DNA from: CBDCCV01 sp965215025
Lineage (GTDB): Bacteria > Bacteroidota > Rhodothermia > Rhodothermales > Salinibacteraceae
Direction of reading: 5' to 3'
Assembly (NCBI GenBank): GCA_965215025.1
Contig: CBDCCV010000002.1
Location: 1,178,001 to 1,242,000 of the forward strand
DNA: 64,000 nt
Shown here: in pieces, positions 51,275-61,368 of the stretch
Layout: the number at the start of each line of letters is the position of its first letter
Position numbering within the stretch: position 1 is the stretch's first letter
Notes under the pieces: generated by a model
The model's input: only the letters and a program-made list of their open reading frames with translations
Databases searched by the model: none
Told to the model about the DNA's origin: nothing
Position numbers and translations under genes: made by a program

Positions 51275-52204
51275 TCACCCGCCGATCCTCTCATAGCTCC
51301 GCACGATGAGCGGCTTGGCGCGCTCCAATTCTTCCTCCGTGCTGATGACGAGTTCGAGGTCTCCTGTACCTAAATGCCCGATCTCTGACACATCGCGGGC
51401 GTTCGCCGGCATCGGATTCAACTCGGCGGGGTCGAGCTTCAGCCACAGCTTGAGGCGTTGATGCTGCACCCTGAAGCAGGCGATGTTCTGCGAAATCTTG
51501 TAGGCGATGTAGCCTTTTCTTGGCGCCTCCTCCATTGCCGAATCGAGATCCATGATGAACTCCTGAATAGCAAAGGCTAGGTTCTGCACGCACTCAGGCT
51601 TGCCGCTCAAGTGCTCGTCGAACGTGTATGTAGCAGTGGTACGCGTGACGGCAGCCTTCTTCCCGGCTGCCACCATCACAGGGTCCTTGCCGTCGGCTTG
51701 CGGCGCGGCGGCGTGGGAGCGCTGAAGCACTTCCTCGAAATAAATCGTCTTGTTGTCGAAGAGCCGGTAGCGCCACAGCTCAATGTTCGCGCCCATCACC
51801 TGTACAGCGTGGATGTCGTACTTCTTGTAATCGGGCGCGATGCAGATCACGCGAATGTCCGACCAGTCTACTTCGACCTCTGTGCCGAGCGCCTGCTGCG
51901 CGGCAATCTCGAAGTCGCCCCGGTGGTCAGTGAGCCAGTGCAGATAAAAGAGACTCTGATTGACAAGCTGCGAGGACTCGGTCTTCTTGTACTCGATGAT
52001 GGCGGGGTTGCCATCCTCTGAAAGCGCCAGCGTATCGATGCGTCCTGCGTGCGAGGCGCCTGTTGCGAACTCCGAGTCCACCAAGCGGCAATTGAACACC
52101 GGCCCCAGATTATTTTCTACCAGCGCTTGCAGTTCTTTCTCAGCATCGAAGTTGTGCTGCCTCACCGGACGCAAGCGCTCTCCATCAATCTCGAAGATAG
52201 GCAT
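51275..52204 (-). CDS. DUF5655-type protein with PD-(D/E)XK-like N-terminus
   Basis: A 309-residue protein. The N-terminal half shows 'GRIDTLALSEDGNPAIIEYKK', that is D...ExK of PD-(D/E)XK nucleases. The C-terminal half ('YIAYKISQNIACFRVQHQRLKLWLKLDP', about residues 220-250) matches DUF5655/COG3586 proteins. Such proteins are often found near restriction or defence genes. Substrate unknown. Convergent with the RES toxin. Confidence 0.75.
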   Translation of the reverse strand: MPIFEIDGERLRPVRQHNFDAEKELQALVENNLGPVFNCRLVDSEFATGASHAGRIDTLALSEDGNPAIIEYKKTESSQLVNQSLFYLHWLTDHRGDFEIAAQQALGTEVEVDWSDIRVICIAPDYKKYDIHAVQVMGANIELWRYRLFDNKTIYFEEVLQRSHAAAPQADGKDPVMVAAGKKAAVTRTTATYTFDEHLSGKPECVQNLAFAIQEFIMDLDSAMEEAPRKGYIAYKISQNIACFRVQHQRLKLWLKLDPAELNPMPANARDVSEIGHLGTGDLELVISTEEELERAKPLIVRSYERIGG

Positions 52205-52226
52205 AGGCTCTACCGCTACTCGCCCC

Positions 52227-53432
52227 TTACAGGCTGATGACCGAGACGGCCAGGACGTCCTCCTGCGCGGCGATGCGCGCCAGAGCGTCCTCGCCCGGCT
52301 CGCCGTCGATGCGGATGTTGGCGCAGGCGGCCTTGGCCCCCTCGAAGATGAGGTTGTCCATCTCCTGGATGTTCCAGTTCGCCTTACGGATCTCGTCCAA
52401 GACGCCGGCCAAGACGCCCACCTTGTCGCGGTGCCGCACGGTGAGCTGGTGCGTGGCGGGCGTCTGCCGGGCGAGGTTGACGCAGTTGGGCACGCTCCCC
52501 TCCTCGTCGTAGGTGAGAACGACGCGCGCGGCCTCCTCGGCCGTCGCGTCCTGCGCTTGCTGCGTCGAGGCGCCGATGTGGTGCGTCATGTAGCAGTTCG
52601 GGTGGCCCATGAGCGGGTGCTCGAAGCTGTCCGTCTGCTTCTCGGACGGCTCGCCTGCCATTACATCGAGGGCGGCACGGACCCCTTTCTCGTCCATCGC
52701 CCACCGCAGCGCCTCTTCGTCCACGACGGGGGCGCGCGTGGTGTTGATGAAGTAGGCGCCCTCTTTCATCGCCTCGAAAAAGGCGCGACCCGCCAGGTGC
52801 TTCGTCTCGGGTGTGGAGGCGACGTGGAGCGTGACGACGTCGGCCTCTTGGGCTACGGCCTCGATGCTCTCGCGCCGCTCGACGCCGTAGGCGAACGCCT
52901 TCTCATCCGTTAAGGAGCGGCTCCAGGCCACCACGCGCATCTCGAACGCCTCCGCGCGCTCGGCCACGGCCTGCCCGATGTTCCCCATGCCGATGATGCC
53001 GAGCGTCTTGCCCTTGAGGCCGTCGCCCTGCGCGTAGGCTTTCTTGTTCCAGCGCCCTTCGCGCGCGTCGATGACGTTGTCCGGGATGCGGCGGTCGAGG
53101 GCCAGGACGAGGCCCATCACCAGCTCGGCCACGGCCACGGAGTTCTTGCCGGGGCAGTTCGCTACGAAGACGCCGCGCGCCGAGGCGCCTTCGACGTCGA
53201 TGGTGTCGTACCCGGCCCCGGCGCGGACGATGAGTTCGAGCCGCGCATTGGCGTCGAGCGCCTCGGGCGTCACCTTTGTCGAGCGTACGATGAGCACCTG
53301 CGGCTCCTCCTCGCGCAAGGCCTCCACGAGCGCTTCGCCGCCGAGCTTCGCCTTTTCCACGACGGTGTGGCCGGCCTCTTCGAGCGCCCGCACGCCCACT
53401 TCTGCGATGTTGTCGGCGACAAGGATTTTCAT
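52227..53432 (-). CDS. serA: D-3-phosphoglycerate dehydrogenase
   Basis: A 401-residue D-2-hydroxyacid dehydrogenase that opens serine synthesis. 'KTLGIIGMGNIGQAVAERAEA' binds NAD, 'GAYFINTTRAPVVDEEAL' and 'MTHHIGASTQQAQ' hold the active-site Arg/His region, and the C-terminal 'KVGVLAGVLDEIRKANWNI' is an ACT domain that usually senses serine. It is downstream of the DUF1015 gene on the same strand, as in related genomes. Confidence 0.93.
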   Translation of the reverse strand: MKILVADNIAEVGVRALEEAGHTVVEKAKLGGEALVEALREEEPQVLIVRSTKVTPEALDANARLELIVRAGAGYDTIDVEGASARGVFVANCPGKNSVAVAELVMGLVLALDRRIPDNVIDAREGRWNKKAYAQGDGLKGKTLGIIGMGNIGQAVAERAEAFEMRVVAWSRSLTDEKAFAYGVERRESIEAVAQEADVVTLHVASTPETKHLAGRAFFEAMKEGAYFINTTRAPVVDEEALRWAMDEKGVRAALDVMAGEPSEKQTDSFEHPLMGHPNCYMTHHIGASTQQAQDATAEEAARVVLTYDEEGSVPNCVNLARQTPATHQLTVRHRDKVGVLAGVLDEIRKANWNIQEMDNLIFEGAKAACANIRIDGEPGEDALARIAAQEDVLAVSVISL

Positions 53433-53489
53433 TGAGGGGTGGAGGTCAAAGGTATGGAAAGGGACGCACGGTCGTCGGTCGTCCGTCGT

Positions 53490-54716
53490 CTATTGTCCGT
53501 CACCGAAAAGATGAACCAAGAGGCCGCTGCGCAGCTTCGGCTCGAACCAGGTGCTCTTAGGCGGCATGAGTTCGCCCGCGTCGGAGACGGCCAGGAGTTC
53601 TTCGATGCTCGTCGGGAAGAGGCTGATGGCGAGGTCGGCGCGGCCGCTGTCCACGCGCCGCTCCAGCTCCTCGGTGCCGCGGATGCCGCCCACGAAGTCG
53701 ATGTTCTCGTCGCGGCGCGGGTCGGTGATGCGGAGCATGGGTTCGAGGACGTACTCGGAGAGGCGGGCGATGTCGAGCGTGGCGGCCGTGGCCTCGCGCG
53801 CGGTGGGCGGGAGCTTGGCGCGGTGCCACCGCCCGCGCAGGTAGAAGCACACGGTGCCCTTCTCTTGCGGGACGGGGTCGCCCACGCCTGACTCGATGGG
53901 CATGACCTCGCGCAGCCCGTCGAGGAAGTCCTCCTCCGTCATCGGCAGGCTGTAGACGATGCGGTTGTAGGCCAGGATGCGCATCTGGCCCATGGGGAAG
54001 AGGACGGCGGGGAAGAACTCGTACTCGGCCGATCCGGCGCCCCCTTGCTCGCTAAGTTCTTCGGCGGCGCGGCTGGCGGCCTTGCAGCGGTGGTGCCCGT
54101 CGGCGATGTACAGCTGCGGCACGGCGCCAAAGGCGTCCACGAGCGCCTCGGTATTTTCAACTTTCCAGATCGTGTGCTGTACGCCGTCTTCGGCGGTGAA
54201 GTCGTAGAGCGGGTCGGCCGCCTGCGCCTCTTCGACGAGCCGGTCCACGTCTTGGTCGTCGCGGTAGGTGAGCATAACGGGTTCGGCGTGGGCGCGCTGC
54301 GTGAGGATGTGGTGCGTGCGGTCGTCCTCTTTGGTGGGGCGCGTTTCCTCGTGGCGCAGGATCGTGCCCTCGTCGTACTCCGCCACGGCCACGCAGCCGA
54401 AGAGGCCCGTCTGCGCGCGCCCGTCCATGACGAGGCGGTAGACGTAGACGGACGGCTCGCTTTCTTGGAGCGTGTCGTCGCTCGCAGCAAGACGGCGCAG
54501 GTTCTCGGCGCCTTTTTCGTAGACCTCGGGCGCGTGCTCGTCGGTCCCCTCGGGCAGGTCGATCTCCGGGCGGATGACGTGCAGAAAGCTCCGCGGATTG
54601 CCTTCGGCCAGGCGCCGCGCCTCCGCCACGCTGATGACGTCGTACGGCACCGAGGCGATCTGCTCAGCGTGCTTAGGACGAGGGCGGAGGGCGCGAAACG
54701 GATGAAGGGTTGCCAT
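53490..54716 (-). CDS. DUF1015-family protein
   Basis: A 408-residue soluble protein. 'IASVPYDVISVAEARRLAEGNP' and 'SFLHVIRPEIDLPEG' at the start, 'LYIADGHHRCKAASR' in the middle and 'ELMPPKSTWFEPKLRSGLLVHL' at the end are the DUF1015 signature, the middle one recalling ParB-like/serine-kinase 'DGHHR' motifs. Relatives include SerK-type ADP-dependent serine kinases. Its place beside serA and serC supports a serine-related role. Start ATG 54716. Confidence 0.9.
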   Translation of the reverse strand: MATLHPFRALRPRPKHAEQIASVPYDVISVAEARRLAEGNPRSFLHVIRPEIDLPEGTDEHAPEVYEKGAENLRRLAASDDTLQESEPSVYVYRLVMDGRAQTGLFGCVAVAEYDEGTILRHEETRPTKEDDRTHHILTQRAHAEPVMLTYRDDQDVDRLVEEAQAADPLYDFTAEDGVQHTIWKVENTEALVDAFGAVPQLYIADGHHRCKAASRAAEELSEQGGAGSAEYEFFPAVLFPMGQMRILAYNRIVYSLPMTEEDFLDGLREVMPIESGVGDPVPQEKGTVCFYLRGRWHRAKLPPTAREATAATLDIARLSEYVLEPMLRITDPRRDENIDFVGGIRGTEELERRVDSGRADLAISLFPTSIEELLAVSDAGELMPPKSTWFEPKLRSGLLVHLFGDGQ

Positions 54717-54956
54717 AACGGATGGGTAATGGAAGCCGAAGACGAAGGCGGCCCGCGCAAACGCAGCGAGCGGCGGCACGGCTCAGTATTCTGAACGCGC
54801 GCGCAAATGTCAACCGTGCGGACGTTACCGCTTTGTGCCTGCCGCTTCGTGCCCGCTGCCTAACGAGCACTGGCGCCTTCGCGCCGCCCATCCATTGGAA
54901 AAACAGACAGAACGGATGCCGCCCAGCACTCTCAAACGATTTTCACAATAAGGCGT

Positions 54957-54985
54957 TTGACATCGCTACGTGGGCAGCGTATCAT
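54957..54985 (+). promoter_or_regulatory. Sigma-70-type promoter of the initiator tRNA
   Basis: TTGACA at 54957-54962 and TATCAT at 54980-54985 with a 17-base spacer, 14 bases before the tRNA 5' end. It matches the classic -35/-10 layout, which is stronger than most promoters visible in this window. Confidence 0.8.
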
Positions 54986-54999
54986 GGTCAGTCCAACAT

Positions 55000-55074
55000 C
55001 GCGGGGTGGAGCAGCTGGTAGCTCATCGGGCTCATAACCCGAAGGTCGCAGGTTCGAATCCTGCCCCCGCTACC
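55000..55074 (+). tRNA. Initiator tRNA-Met (CAT)
   Basis: A full cloverleaf: acceptor CGCGGGG with CCCCGCT, D arm GAGC/GCTC, anticodon stem TCGGG/CCCGA with loop CTCATAA, and T arm GCAGG-TTCGAAT-CCTGC. The mismatch at position 1-72 (C-T) and the three G-C pairs next to the anticodon loop are initiator signatures. CCA is not encoded (CCG follows). It is flanked by its own promoter and terminator. Confidence 0.97.
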
Positions 55075-55080
55075 GCTCAA

Positions 55081-55118
55081 GATGCCGACTCTCTTTCCAA
55101 GGGTCGGCATCTTTTTTT
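55081..55118 (+). terminator. Rho-independent terminator of the initiator tRNA
   Basis: GATGCCGA (55081-55088) pairs with TCGGCATC (55104-55111), followed by seven T. It lies 6 bases after the tRNA. Confidence 0.93.
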
Positions 55119-55422
55119 GTGATGAGCTTCTTGTGCGATGACTTTCTCAGCACCCTCACTTCTGCGGAAGTGACGCCAGACCCTTCTGCGGGCGGACCTC
55201 CGGCCCCGTCCGGCGCCCCCGCAACCTCCTCAACGAGGCCGCACTTGCAGACGAGCAGCCCGCGAGCTGCCGCCCGTCCCTCCGTCATCCTGGCAAGGGA
55301 ATACGTTCGTTGCTATGCCCCCGCAGCTTGCTTTCTCTCGGCCTGATGTCGTAAGTTTGGTTTAGAAGCACAGGCGCGCTCCGGCGACCGGCTCACCACG
55401 ACCCGCTCAAAGGCAATGGACA
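55119..55422. other. Intergenic region
   Basis: About 300 bases between the tRNA terminator and the histidine kinase. No gene or clear promoter was recognised; a Pro/Ala-rich frame at 55119-55346 has no homology I can name. Confidence 0.5.
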
Positions 55423-55425
55423 ATG

Positions 55426-55438
55426 CCCCCCCCCCCCC
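55426..55438 (+). repeat. Homopolymer of 13 C at the start of a histidine kinase gene
   Basis: Thirteen C residues after CAATG. With 12 C the ATG at 55423 reads into the kinase frame; with 14 C the ATG at 55416 does (MDNAPPPPEYP). With 13, as here, neither does. Typical length for slipped-strand change, and also a typical sequencing error. Confidence 0.85.
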
Positions 55439-55576
55439 GAGTACCCGCGTGAAGAACCGGAGAAGCGCCTCGCGCAGGTCCCTTCCTATGACGCCTCCGT
55501 TAAGGACTACACCGGCATCTCTTCTACCGGCCTCGAAGACATCGAGGACATCCGCACCGCCAGGGAATTCGCCGAG

Positions 55577-56668
55577 ATGATCGTGGACACGGTGCGCGAG
55601 GGGCTGCTCGTCCTCGACTTCGACCTCCGCGTCAAGGCCGCCAATGAGTCGTTCTACCAGACCTTCCGGGTGCAGCCCGAGAAAACGGTGGGGCGCCTTG
55701 TTTATGAGCTGGGCAACGACCAGTGGGACATCCCGAAGCTGCGTCGGCTCCTTGAAGAAGTGCTGCCCGAAAACAAGGTCCTCAACGACTTCGAGGTCGA
55801 ACACGGCTTTGAGGACATCGGCCGGCACGTGATGCTGCTCAACGCGCGGCAGATGAACCGTCACAAGCTGATCCTGCTCGCCATCGAGGACGTTACGGAG
55901 CGCCGGAAGGCGGAGCAGGCGTTGCACGAGTTCATTGAGAAGCAGGAGGAGCGCATCGAAGAGCGCATCGAAGAGCGCACGCGGCAGGTGCGCGAACTGG
56001 CCACGCGGCTGACGATGGCCGAGCAGGAGGAGCGCCGCCGCATCAGCCAGGTCCTCCACGACGACCTCCAGCAGTGGCTCTACGGCATCCAGCTCAAGAT
56101 GAAGTCCGCGCAGCGGAACGCGGAGGCCGGCCGCCGGGACAGCCTCCTGAAAGACTTCGCCGAGGCCGACGACTGGCTCATGCAGGCCGTTGACCTCACG
56201 CGCCGCCTGACGGTGGACCTCAGCCCGCCCATCCTCAAGACCGAGGGTGTGGCCGATACGCTGCGCTGGCTCGTCGGGCATATGGAGGAGCTGCACGGCC
56301 TGAAGGTGGACCTCCGGGCCGAGGACCCCCTCCGCACGCCGGAGCACGACATGCGCCTCTTGCTCTTCCAGATCGTGCGCGAGCTGCTCTTCAACGTGGT
56401 CAAGCACGCCGGCACCCGCCGCGCCATCGTTGAAGCGCGCGACGTTAACCATCACCTCCAGATCTGCGTTACAGACGACGGCGAGGGGTTCGACGTGGAG
56501 ACGGCCGAGGCGACCGAGGCGGCAGACCAGGACGGGTTCGGCCTCTTCAGCGTGCGCGAGCGTTTGAACCTTTTCGGCGGCAACATGCAGATCGAGTCGG
56601 CGCCGGGGGCCGGCACGCGCGTGACCGTTGACGCACCGCTGCGCCTGGAGCCGTCTGCCAGAGCGTGA
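55577..56668 (+). CDS. PAS-domain sensor histidine kinase (HisKA_3 type)
   Basis: A 363-residue frame from ATG 55577, continuing an open frame that reaches the poly-C tract at 55426-55438. The residues between (EYPREEPEKRLAQVPSYD...) look genuine. PAS domain: 'GLLVLDFDLRVKAANESFYQTF'. Then a coiled coil, 'EEQERRRISQVLHDDLQQWLYG' type dimerisation box (56020-56090) with the phospho-acceptor His, and the HATPase_c with 'ELLFNVVKHAGT', 'DDGEGFD' and 'GFGLFSVRERL'. Cytosolic; no response regulator nearby. Confidence 0.88.
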   Translation: MIVDTVREGLLVLDFDLRVKAANESFYQTFRVQPEKTVGRLVYELGNDQWDIPKLRRLLEEVLPENKVLNDFEVEHGFEDIGRHVMLLNARQMNRHKLILLAIEDVTERRKAEQALHEFIEKQEERIEERIEERTRQVRELATRLTMAEQEERRRISQVLHDDLQQWLYGIQLKMKSAQRNAEAGRRDSLLKDFAEADDWLMQAVDLTRRLTVDLSPPILKTEGVADTLRWLVGHMEELHGLKVDLRAEDPLRTPEHDMRLLLFQIVRELLFNVVKHAGTRRAIVEARDVNHHLQICVTDDGEGFDVETAEATEAADQDGFGLFSVRERLNLFGGNMQIESAPGAGTRVTVDAPLRLEPSARA

Positions 56669-56682
56669 GGCGCCGCCGGGCG

Positions 56683-57399
56683 CTACGGCAGCCGCAGCCG
56701 GAGCATCGGCGGCGCGCGCTCGGCGGCGTCGTCTTGTAGAAAAGCGGGCGTAATATGCGGGCCAAGTTCGTGCACGAGCACAGCAAGGGCAGCGCCCAGC
56801 ACGGCGCCCGCCAGGACGTCACTCGGGTGATGCACGCCCAGCCACACGCGGCTCGTTGCCACCGAGGCGGCCCAGGCCACGCCCGGCGCGATGACGTACC
56901 ACCGCGGGTGCGACAGACTCCACGACGTGACCTGCGCAAACGAGAGCGCCGCGTGCCCGGACGGGAACGACTCGAAGGTTCCCTTCGCCCCCGGCACGTA
57001 GCGCTCTGAGCGCGAGGCGATGCCCGGCAGTCGCGCGTACGGCCTCGGCCGGCCCACGGCAATCTTCAGCGCCTTGACGCCGGCGTAGGTCGCCGCGCTC
57101 GTGAGCGTGAGGCGGTACGCATCGGCGAAGTCGTTCTTCTCACGCAGGAGCCAGACGCCGCCCCACGCGGCCACCGGCGCGCCGTAGAAGACGGGCAGCG
57201 ACGAGGCGTCCGCCGCGCGCATGAGGCCGCGGAAAGCCGGCGCCTCGACGCCGTAAACGGCGTACACGCCGCGCGCGTCGAGCGAGAGCGTGTCGCGCCC
57301 GAGCGTGACACTGCTCCCCTGCCCCGCCGACGGCCCGGCCAGGGGCAGCGCCGCAAGGAGCAGCAGAAAAAGCAGGCGGAGGTGTTGGAGGCGGAGCAT
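56683..57399 (-). CDS. PAP2-family phosphatase
   Basis: A 238-residue membrane or exported phosphatase of the PAP2 family. Motif 1 'KIAVGRPRPYARLP', motif 2 'FPSGHAALSFA' and motif 3 'SRVWLGVHHPSDVLAG' are complete. A signal peptide ('LLFLLLLAALPLAGPSAGQ') precedes. It probably dephosphorylates a lipid phosphate or undecaprenyl diphosphate. Start ATG 57399. It lies downstream of recA, separated by a terminator. Confidence 0.9.
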   Translation of the reverse strand: MLRLQHLRLLFLLLLAALPLAGPSAGQGSSVTLGRDTLSLDARGVYAVYGVEAPAFRGLMRAADASSLPVFYGAPVAAWGGVWLLREKNDFADAYRLTLTSAATYAGVKALKIAVGRPRPYARLPGIASRSERYVPGAKGTFESFPSGHAALSFAQVTSWSLSHPRWYVIAPGVAWAASVATSRVWLGVHHPSDVLAGAVLGAALAVLVHELGPHITPAFLQDDAAERAPPMLRLRLP

Positions 57400-57430
57400 A
57401 ACGCCAAGGTAGCCCGCTTTCACCACAACG

Positions 57431-57466
57431 GAAAGCCCCGCCGGCTGTGCGCTGGCGGGGCTTCTT
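57431..57466 (-). terminator. Terminator downstream of recA
   Basis: A stem AAGCCCCGCC(A/G)GC with its complement around a short loop (57432-57463); read on the minus strand it is followed by TTTCCGTT. It lies 27 bases after the recA stop. Confidence 0.75.
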
Positions 57467-57492
57467 CGTTTTGAGATGCAGCGGCGGGCGCG

Positions 57493-58560
<1,068 letters not shown>

Positions 58561-58795
58561 AGCTTTTTTCCTTTTCGCTTGAATGCCTCGGATTGAAAAT
58601 GCCGTACGCGGATGGGATGCTCTCGCGTGCCGCCGCTTGCCTTCCGCTTCTATCCTCTCAAACATAACACCTTGGCCTGACACCCCTGCGTCACAGGCAG
58701 AGCAGTTCATCCAGGCCGCTGTCTCAAACGAGGAGAGGCCGCCGCGCAGTTCCGCCCGGACCGGAGTTTAACGCCAAAGGGCAGGTCAGGCGCCC

Positions 58796-60067
58796 TCAGC
58801 GCGCGTCGCGGCGCAGAAGCTGGCGGCGGAGCATCTCCAGCGCGGCGGTGCTGAAAAGCTCGATGTTGATCTGCCGGTCTTTGGTGAAGCGGAAGCGCCG
58901 CGCGTGCGTCCCCGCCGCATCCGCGAAGCCGATCCAGACGGTGCCGACGGGCTTGCGCGCCGTGCCGCCCGTAGGCCCGGCGACGCCCGTGGTAGAAACG
59001 CCGAGGTCGGCGCCGAGGCGCTCGCGCGCACCTTTTGCCATCTGCCGGGCCGCTTCCTCGCTCACGGCGCCCTCGTTCTCGAACACGAGCGCTTCTACGT
59101 CCAGCGCGCTTTCTTTGACGGCGTTGCCGTAAGCCACCACGCCGCCCAGGAAGTAGGCCGAGGCGCCGCTCACTTTGGTGAGCCGGTGCATGAGGTAACC
59201 CGCCGTGGCGCTCTCGGCGGCGGCCACGGTGAGGCCGCGCTCGGTGAGCATCCGCCCCACGGCGGCTTCGAGCGTGTCCTTCCCCATGCCGAAGATGTAC
59301 TTCTCGACGCGCGCGCGCAGCGCGGCGTCGAGGTGGTCGAGCTGCGCCTCGGCGGCTTCGCGCGTGTCGGCGCGGGCGGTCAAGCGCAGGCGCACGCCGC
59401 TTGTCGAGGGCAGGTACGCCAGCTTGAGCGCGCCGCCGTCCATCGCCTGCACCACGCCGCCGATCTTTTCTTGCAGGCTCGACTCCACGATGCCGGTGGT
59501 GAGGAGCGTGCGGTGCGCCACCGTCTGCAAGTCGGCCCGCTCCTGCAGGCGCGGCAGGCCGGCCGCTTCCATGATCTGCTGCATCTCCTGCGGCACGCCG
59601 GGCAGGACGATGAGGACGCGCGGCGCCGTGCCGTTCGCCGGCGCCTCGGCGCGCCAGAGGCCGGGGGCCGTGCCGGCGGGGTTCTCTAAGATGTCGAACC
59701 CCTCGGGCACCTCGGCGAGCGCGCGCACGGCGGCCGGGACGCTGCGGTCCGTCTCGGCGTAGTAGCTTTCGATGCGACGAGCGATTTCCGCGTCCTCGCG
59801 CAGCGACACGCCGAAAAAGTCGGCCACCACCTTTTTGGTGACGTCGTCATGCGTGGGGCCGAGGCCGCCGGTGGTGACGACGAGATCGGCCCGCTCGAAG
59901 GCGCGCCGCAGCTCATCGCGGATCGTTTCCGTCTCGTCCCCCACCACGGAGGAGCCGACGACCTCGGCGCCGAGGAGGCTGAGCTGCTCGCCAAGCCAGG
60001 CCGCGTTCGTGTTGACCGTCTGCCCGATGAGCAGCTCGTCGCCGATGGTGAGGAGGTGCGCTTTCAT
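58796..60067 (-). CDS. cinA: CinA-family protein
   Basis: A 423-residue two-domain protein. N-terminal MoCF-like domain: 'LTIGDELLIGQTVNTNAAWL', 'VVTTGGLGPTHDDVTKKVVADFFG', 'VLPGVPQEMQQI'. C-terminal amidase: 'TVAAAESATAGYLMHRLTKVSG', 'GVVAYGNAVKESALDV', 'STTGVAGPTGGTARKPVGTVW'. CinA proteins act in pyridine-nucleotide recycling (ADP-ribose pyrophosphatase plus NMN deamidase). ATGA overlap with the upstream gene at 60064-60067. Confidence 0.95.
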   Translation of the reverse strand: MKAHLLTIGDELLIGQTVNTNAAWLGEQLSLLGAEVVGSSVVGDETETIRDELRRAFERADLVVTTGGLGPTHDDVTKKVVADFFGVSLREDAEIARRIESYYAETDRSVPAAVRALAEVPEGFDILENPAGTAPGLWRAEAPANGTAPRVLIVLPGVPQEMQQIMEAAGLPRLQERADLQTVAHRTLLTTGIVESSLQEKIGGVVQAMDGGALKLAYLPSTSGVRLRLTARADTREAAEAQLDHLDAALRARVEKYIFGMGKDTLEAAVGRMLTERGLTVAAAESATAGYLMHRLTKVSGASAYFLGGVVAYGNAVKESALDVEALVFENEGAVSEEAARQMAKGARERLGADLGVSTTGVAGPTGGTARKPVGTVWIGFADAAGTHARRFRFTKDRQINIELFSTAALEMLRRQLLRRDAR

Positions 60068-60654
60068 TTAGAGGGTCTTGCGATGGAATTGCGGAGTGAA
60101 GCGATAAGCTTGTCCCCATCCGGACCACCAAAATCTGCAAAAGTGCAGTTCATGAAAGGGATCCGGCTGTACAACTCTTCTACGATCTCTACGATGCTGT
60201 CAACTGCCTTCCATAGATCCGCGTCTTCGACCTCTAAAAGAGGAGACTCCCCGAATACGATATCGTGAACGGTTGCTTCATCTCGGTGGGCGTACACCTT
60301 GTTGCGCAGCAGTCTCATAAGACCGTATTCGCCACGAAAACGATTCAAGCGCTCCAAAATGTCTGAATTGTCCCCAGGCGTGTTTATGACCAGAGCTTCC
60401 AGACACAAGTTTTTGAACCCTCCCCTATCCGCAGGATCTACCAACAGTCTGGTTATGCCCAGAAGAGCAGCCTCCCGTATGGCTTTCTGCACCAAGCTAA
60501 AAGTTGTAGGGGCTGTCGAGTTTAGCACTTCGACGTCGGCCTCTTCATTGAACAGCTGCTTGTGGGTTTCACGTAGCGCTAAAAGGTAGAGGACATCCTG
60601 GTGAATGAAACTAAGCGAAGAGAAACCCAACACCGTAGGCTGCTTCCCCGTCAC
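60064..60654 (-). CDS. HEPN/AbiU2-like protein
   Basis: A 196-residue helical protein. 'LMRLLRNKVYAHRDEATVHD' resembles the core of AbiU2/HEPN proteins (R-N-K-x-x-AH). The N-terminus 'LSFIHQDVLYLLALRETHKQLF' is helical. It is less GC-rich than cinA and pyrE, between which it lies, so it was probably acquired. It overlaps cinA by 4 bases, making an unusual coupling. Toxin or defence function is inference. Confidence 0.55.
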   Translation of the reverse strand: MTGKQPTVLGFSSLSFIHQDVLYLLALRETHKQLFNEEADVEVLNSTAPTTFSLVQKAIREAALLGITRLLVDPADRGGFKNLCLEALVINTPGDNSDILERLNRFRGEYGLMRLLRNKVYAHRDEATVHDIVFGESPLLEVEDADLWKAVDSIVEIVEELYSRIPFMNCTFADFGGPDGDKLIASLRNSIARPSK

Positions 60655-60678
60655 CTTGTCAATAGTTCGCTGGCCATG

Positions 60679-61368
60679 TTATTGCCCCCTTAGGTTTCCC
60701 CCGGTCTTAAGTCGCCTCTGCCACGCCTCCGGGTCGCGGCGCCACGCGCGGAGCGTCTCGACGGCATTGGCGGGCAGGCGCTCTTCGGCCTCGGCCACGG
60801 CAAGGAGCGCCTCGAAGTCTGTGAGCGTGCGGAGCTTGACGCCGGCCTCGGTAAAGCGGCGCTCGGCCTCGCCCAAGCCGTAGGAGAAGATGGCCACGAC
60901 GGCGGCCACCTCGGCGCCGGCGGTGCGCAGGGCTTCTACGGCGCCGAGCGCGGAGCCGCCGGTGGAAACGAGGTCTTCGACCAAGACGGCGCGCTGCCCT
61001 TTTTCCACGCGGCCCTCGATGCGGTTTTCGCGGCCGTGGCCTTTGGCCTTGGAGCGGACGTAGGCCATCGGCAGATCCAAGCGCTCGGCCAGCCACGCGG
61101 CGTGCGGGATGCCGGCCGTGGCCGTGCCCGCGATCACGCCGGGCCGCAGCGCGTGCGCGCGGATGACCTCCGCAAACCCCTCGGCGATGCGGCGGCGCAC
61201 GGGCGGGTGCGCCAGCGTGAGCCGGTTGTCGCAATAGACGGGCGACTTCAAGCCAGAGGACCACGTGAAGGGCGTCTCGGGCCGCAAGAGGATCGCCTCG
61301 ATGGCGAGGAGATCGGCGGCAAGGCGGCGGGCCGGGGCGTCCGCTTCGGCCGTGGGGCGCTCAGCCAT
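60679..61368 (-). CDS. pyrE: Orotate phosphoribosyltransferase
   Basis: A 229-residue phosphoribosyltransferase that joins orotate to PRPP in UMP synthesis. 'SGLKSPVYCDNRL' opens the substrate site, 'VIAGTATAGIPHAAWLAERL', 'AYVRSKAKGHGRENRIEG' and the PRPP-binding loop 'RAVLVEDLVSTGGSALGAVEALR' follow. The C-terminal end is slightly longer than average. It overlaps pgsA by 8 bases at 61361-61368. Confidence 0.94.
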   Translation of the reverse strand: MAERPTAEADAPARRLAADLLAIEAILLRPETPFTWSSGLKSPVYCDNRLTLAHPPVRRRIAEGFAEVIRAHALRPGVIAGTATAGIPHAAWLAERLDLPMAYVRSKAKGHGRENRIEGRVEKGQRAVLVEDLVSTGGSALGAVEALRTAGAEVAAVVAIFSYGLGEAERRFTEAGVKLRTLTDFEALLAVAEAEERLPANAVETLRAWRRDPEAWQRRLKTGGNLRGQ

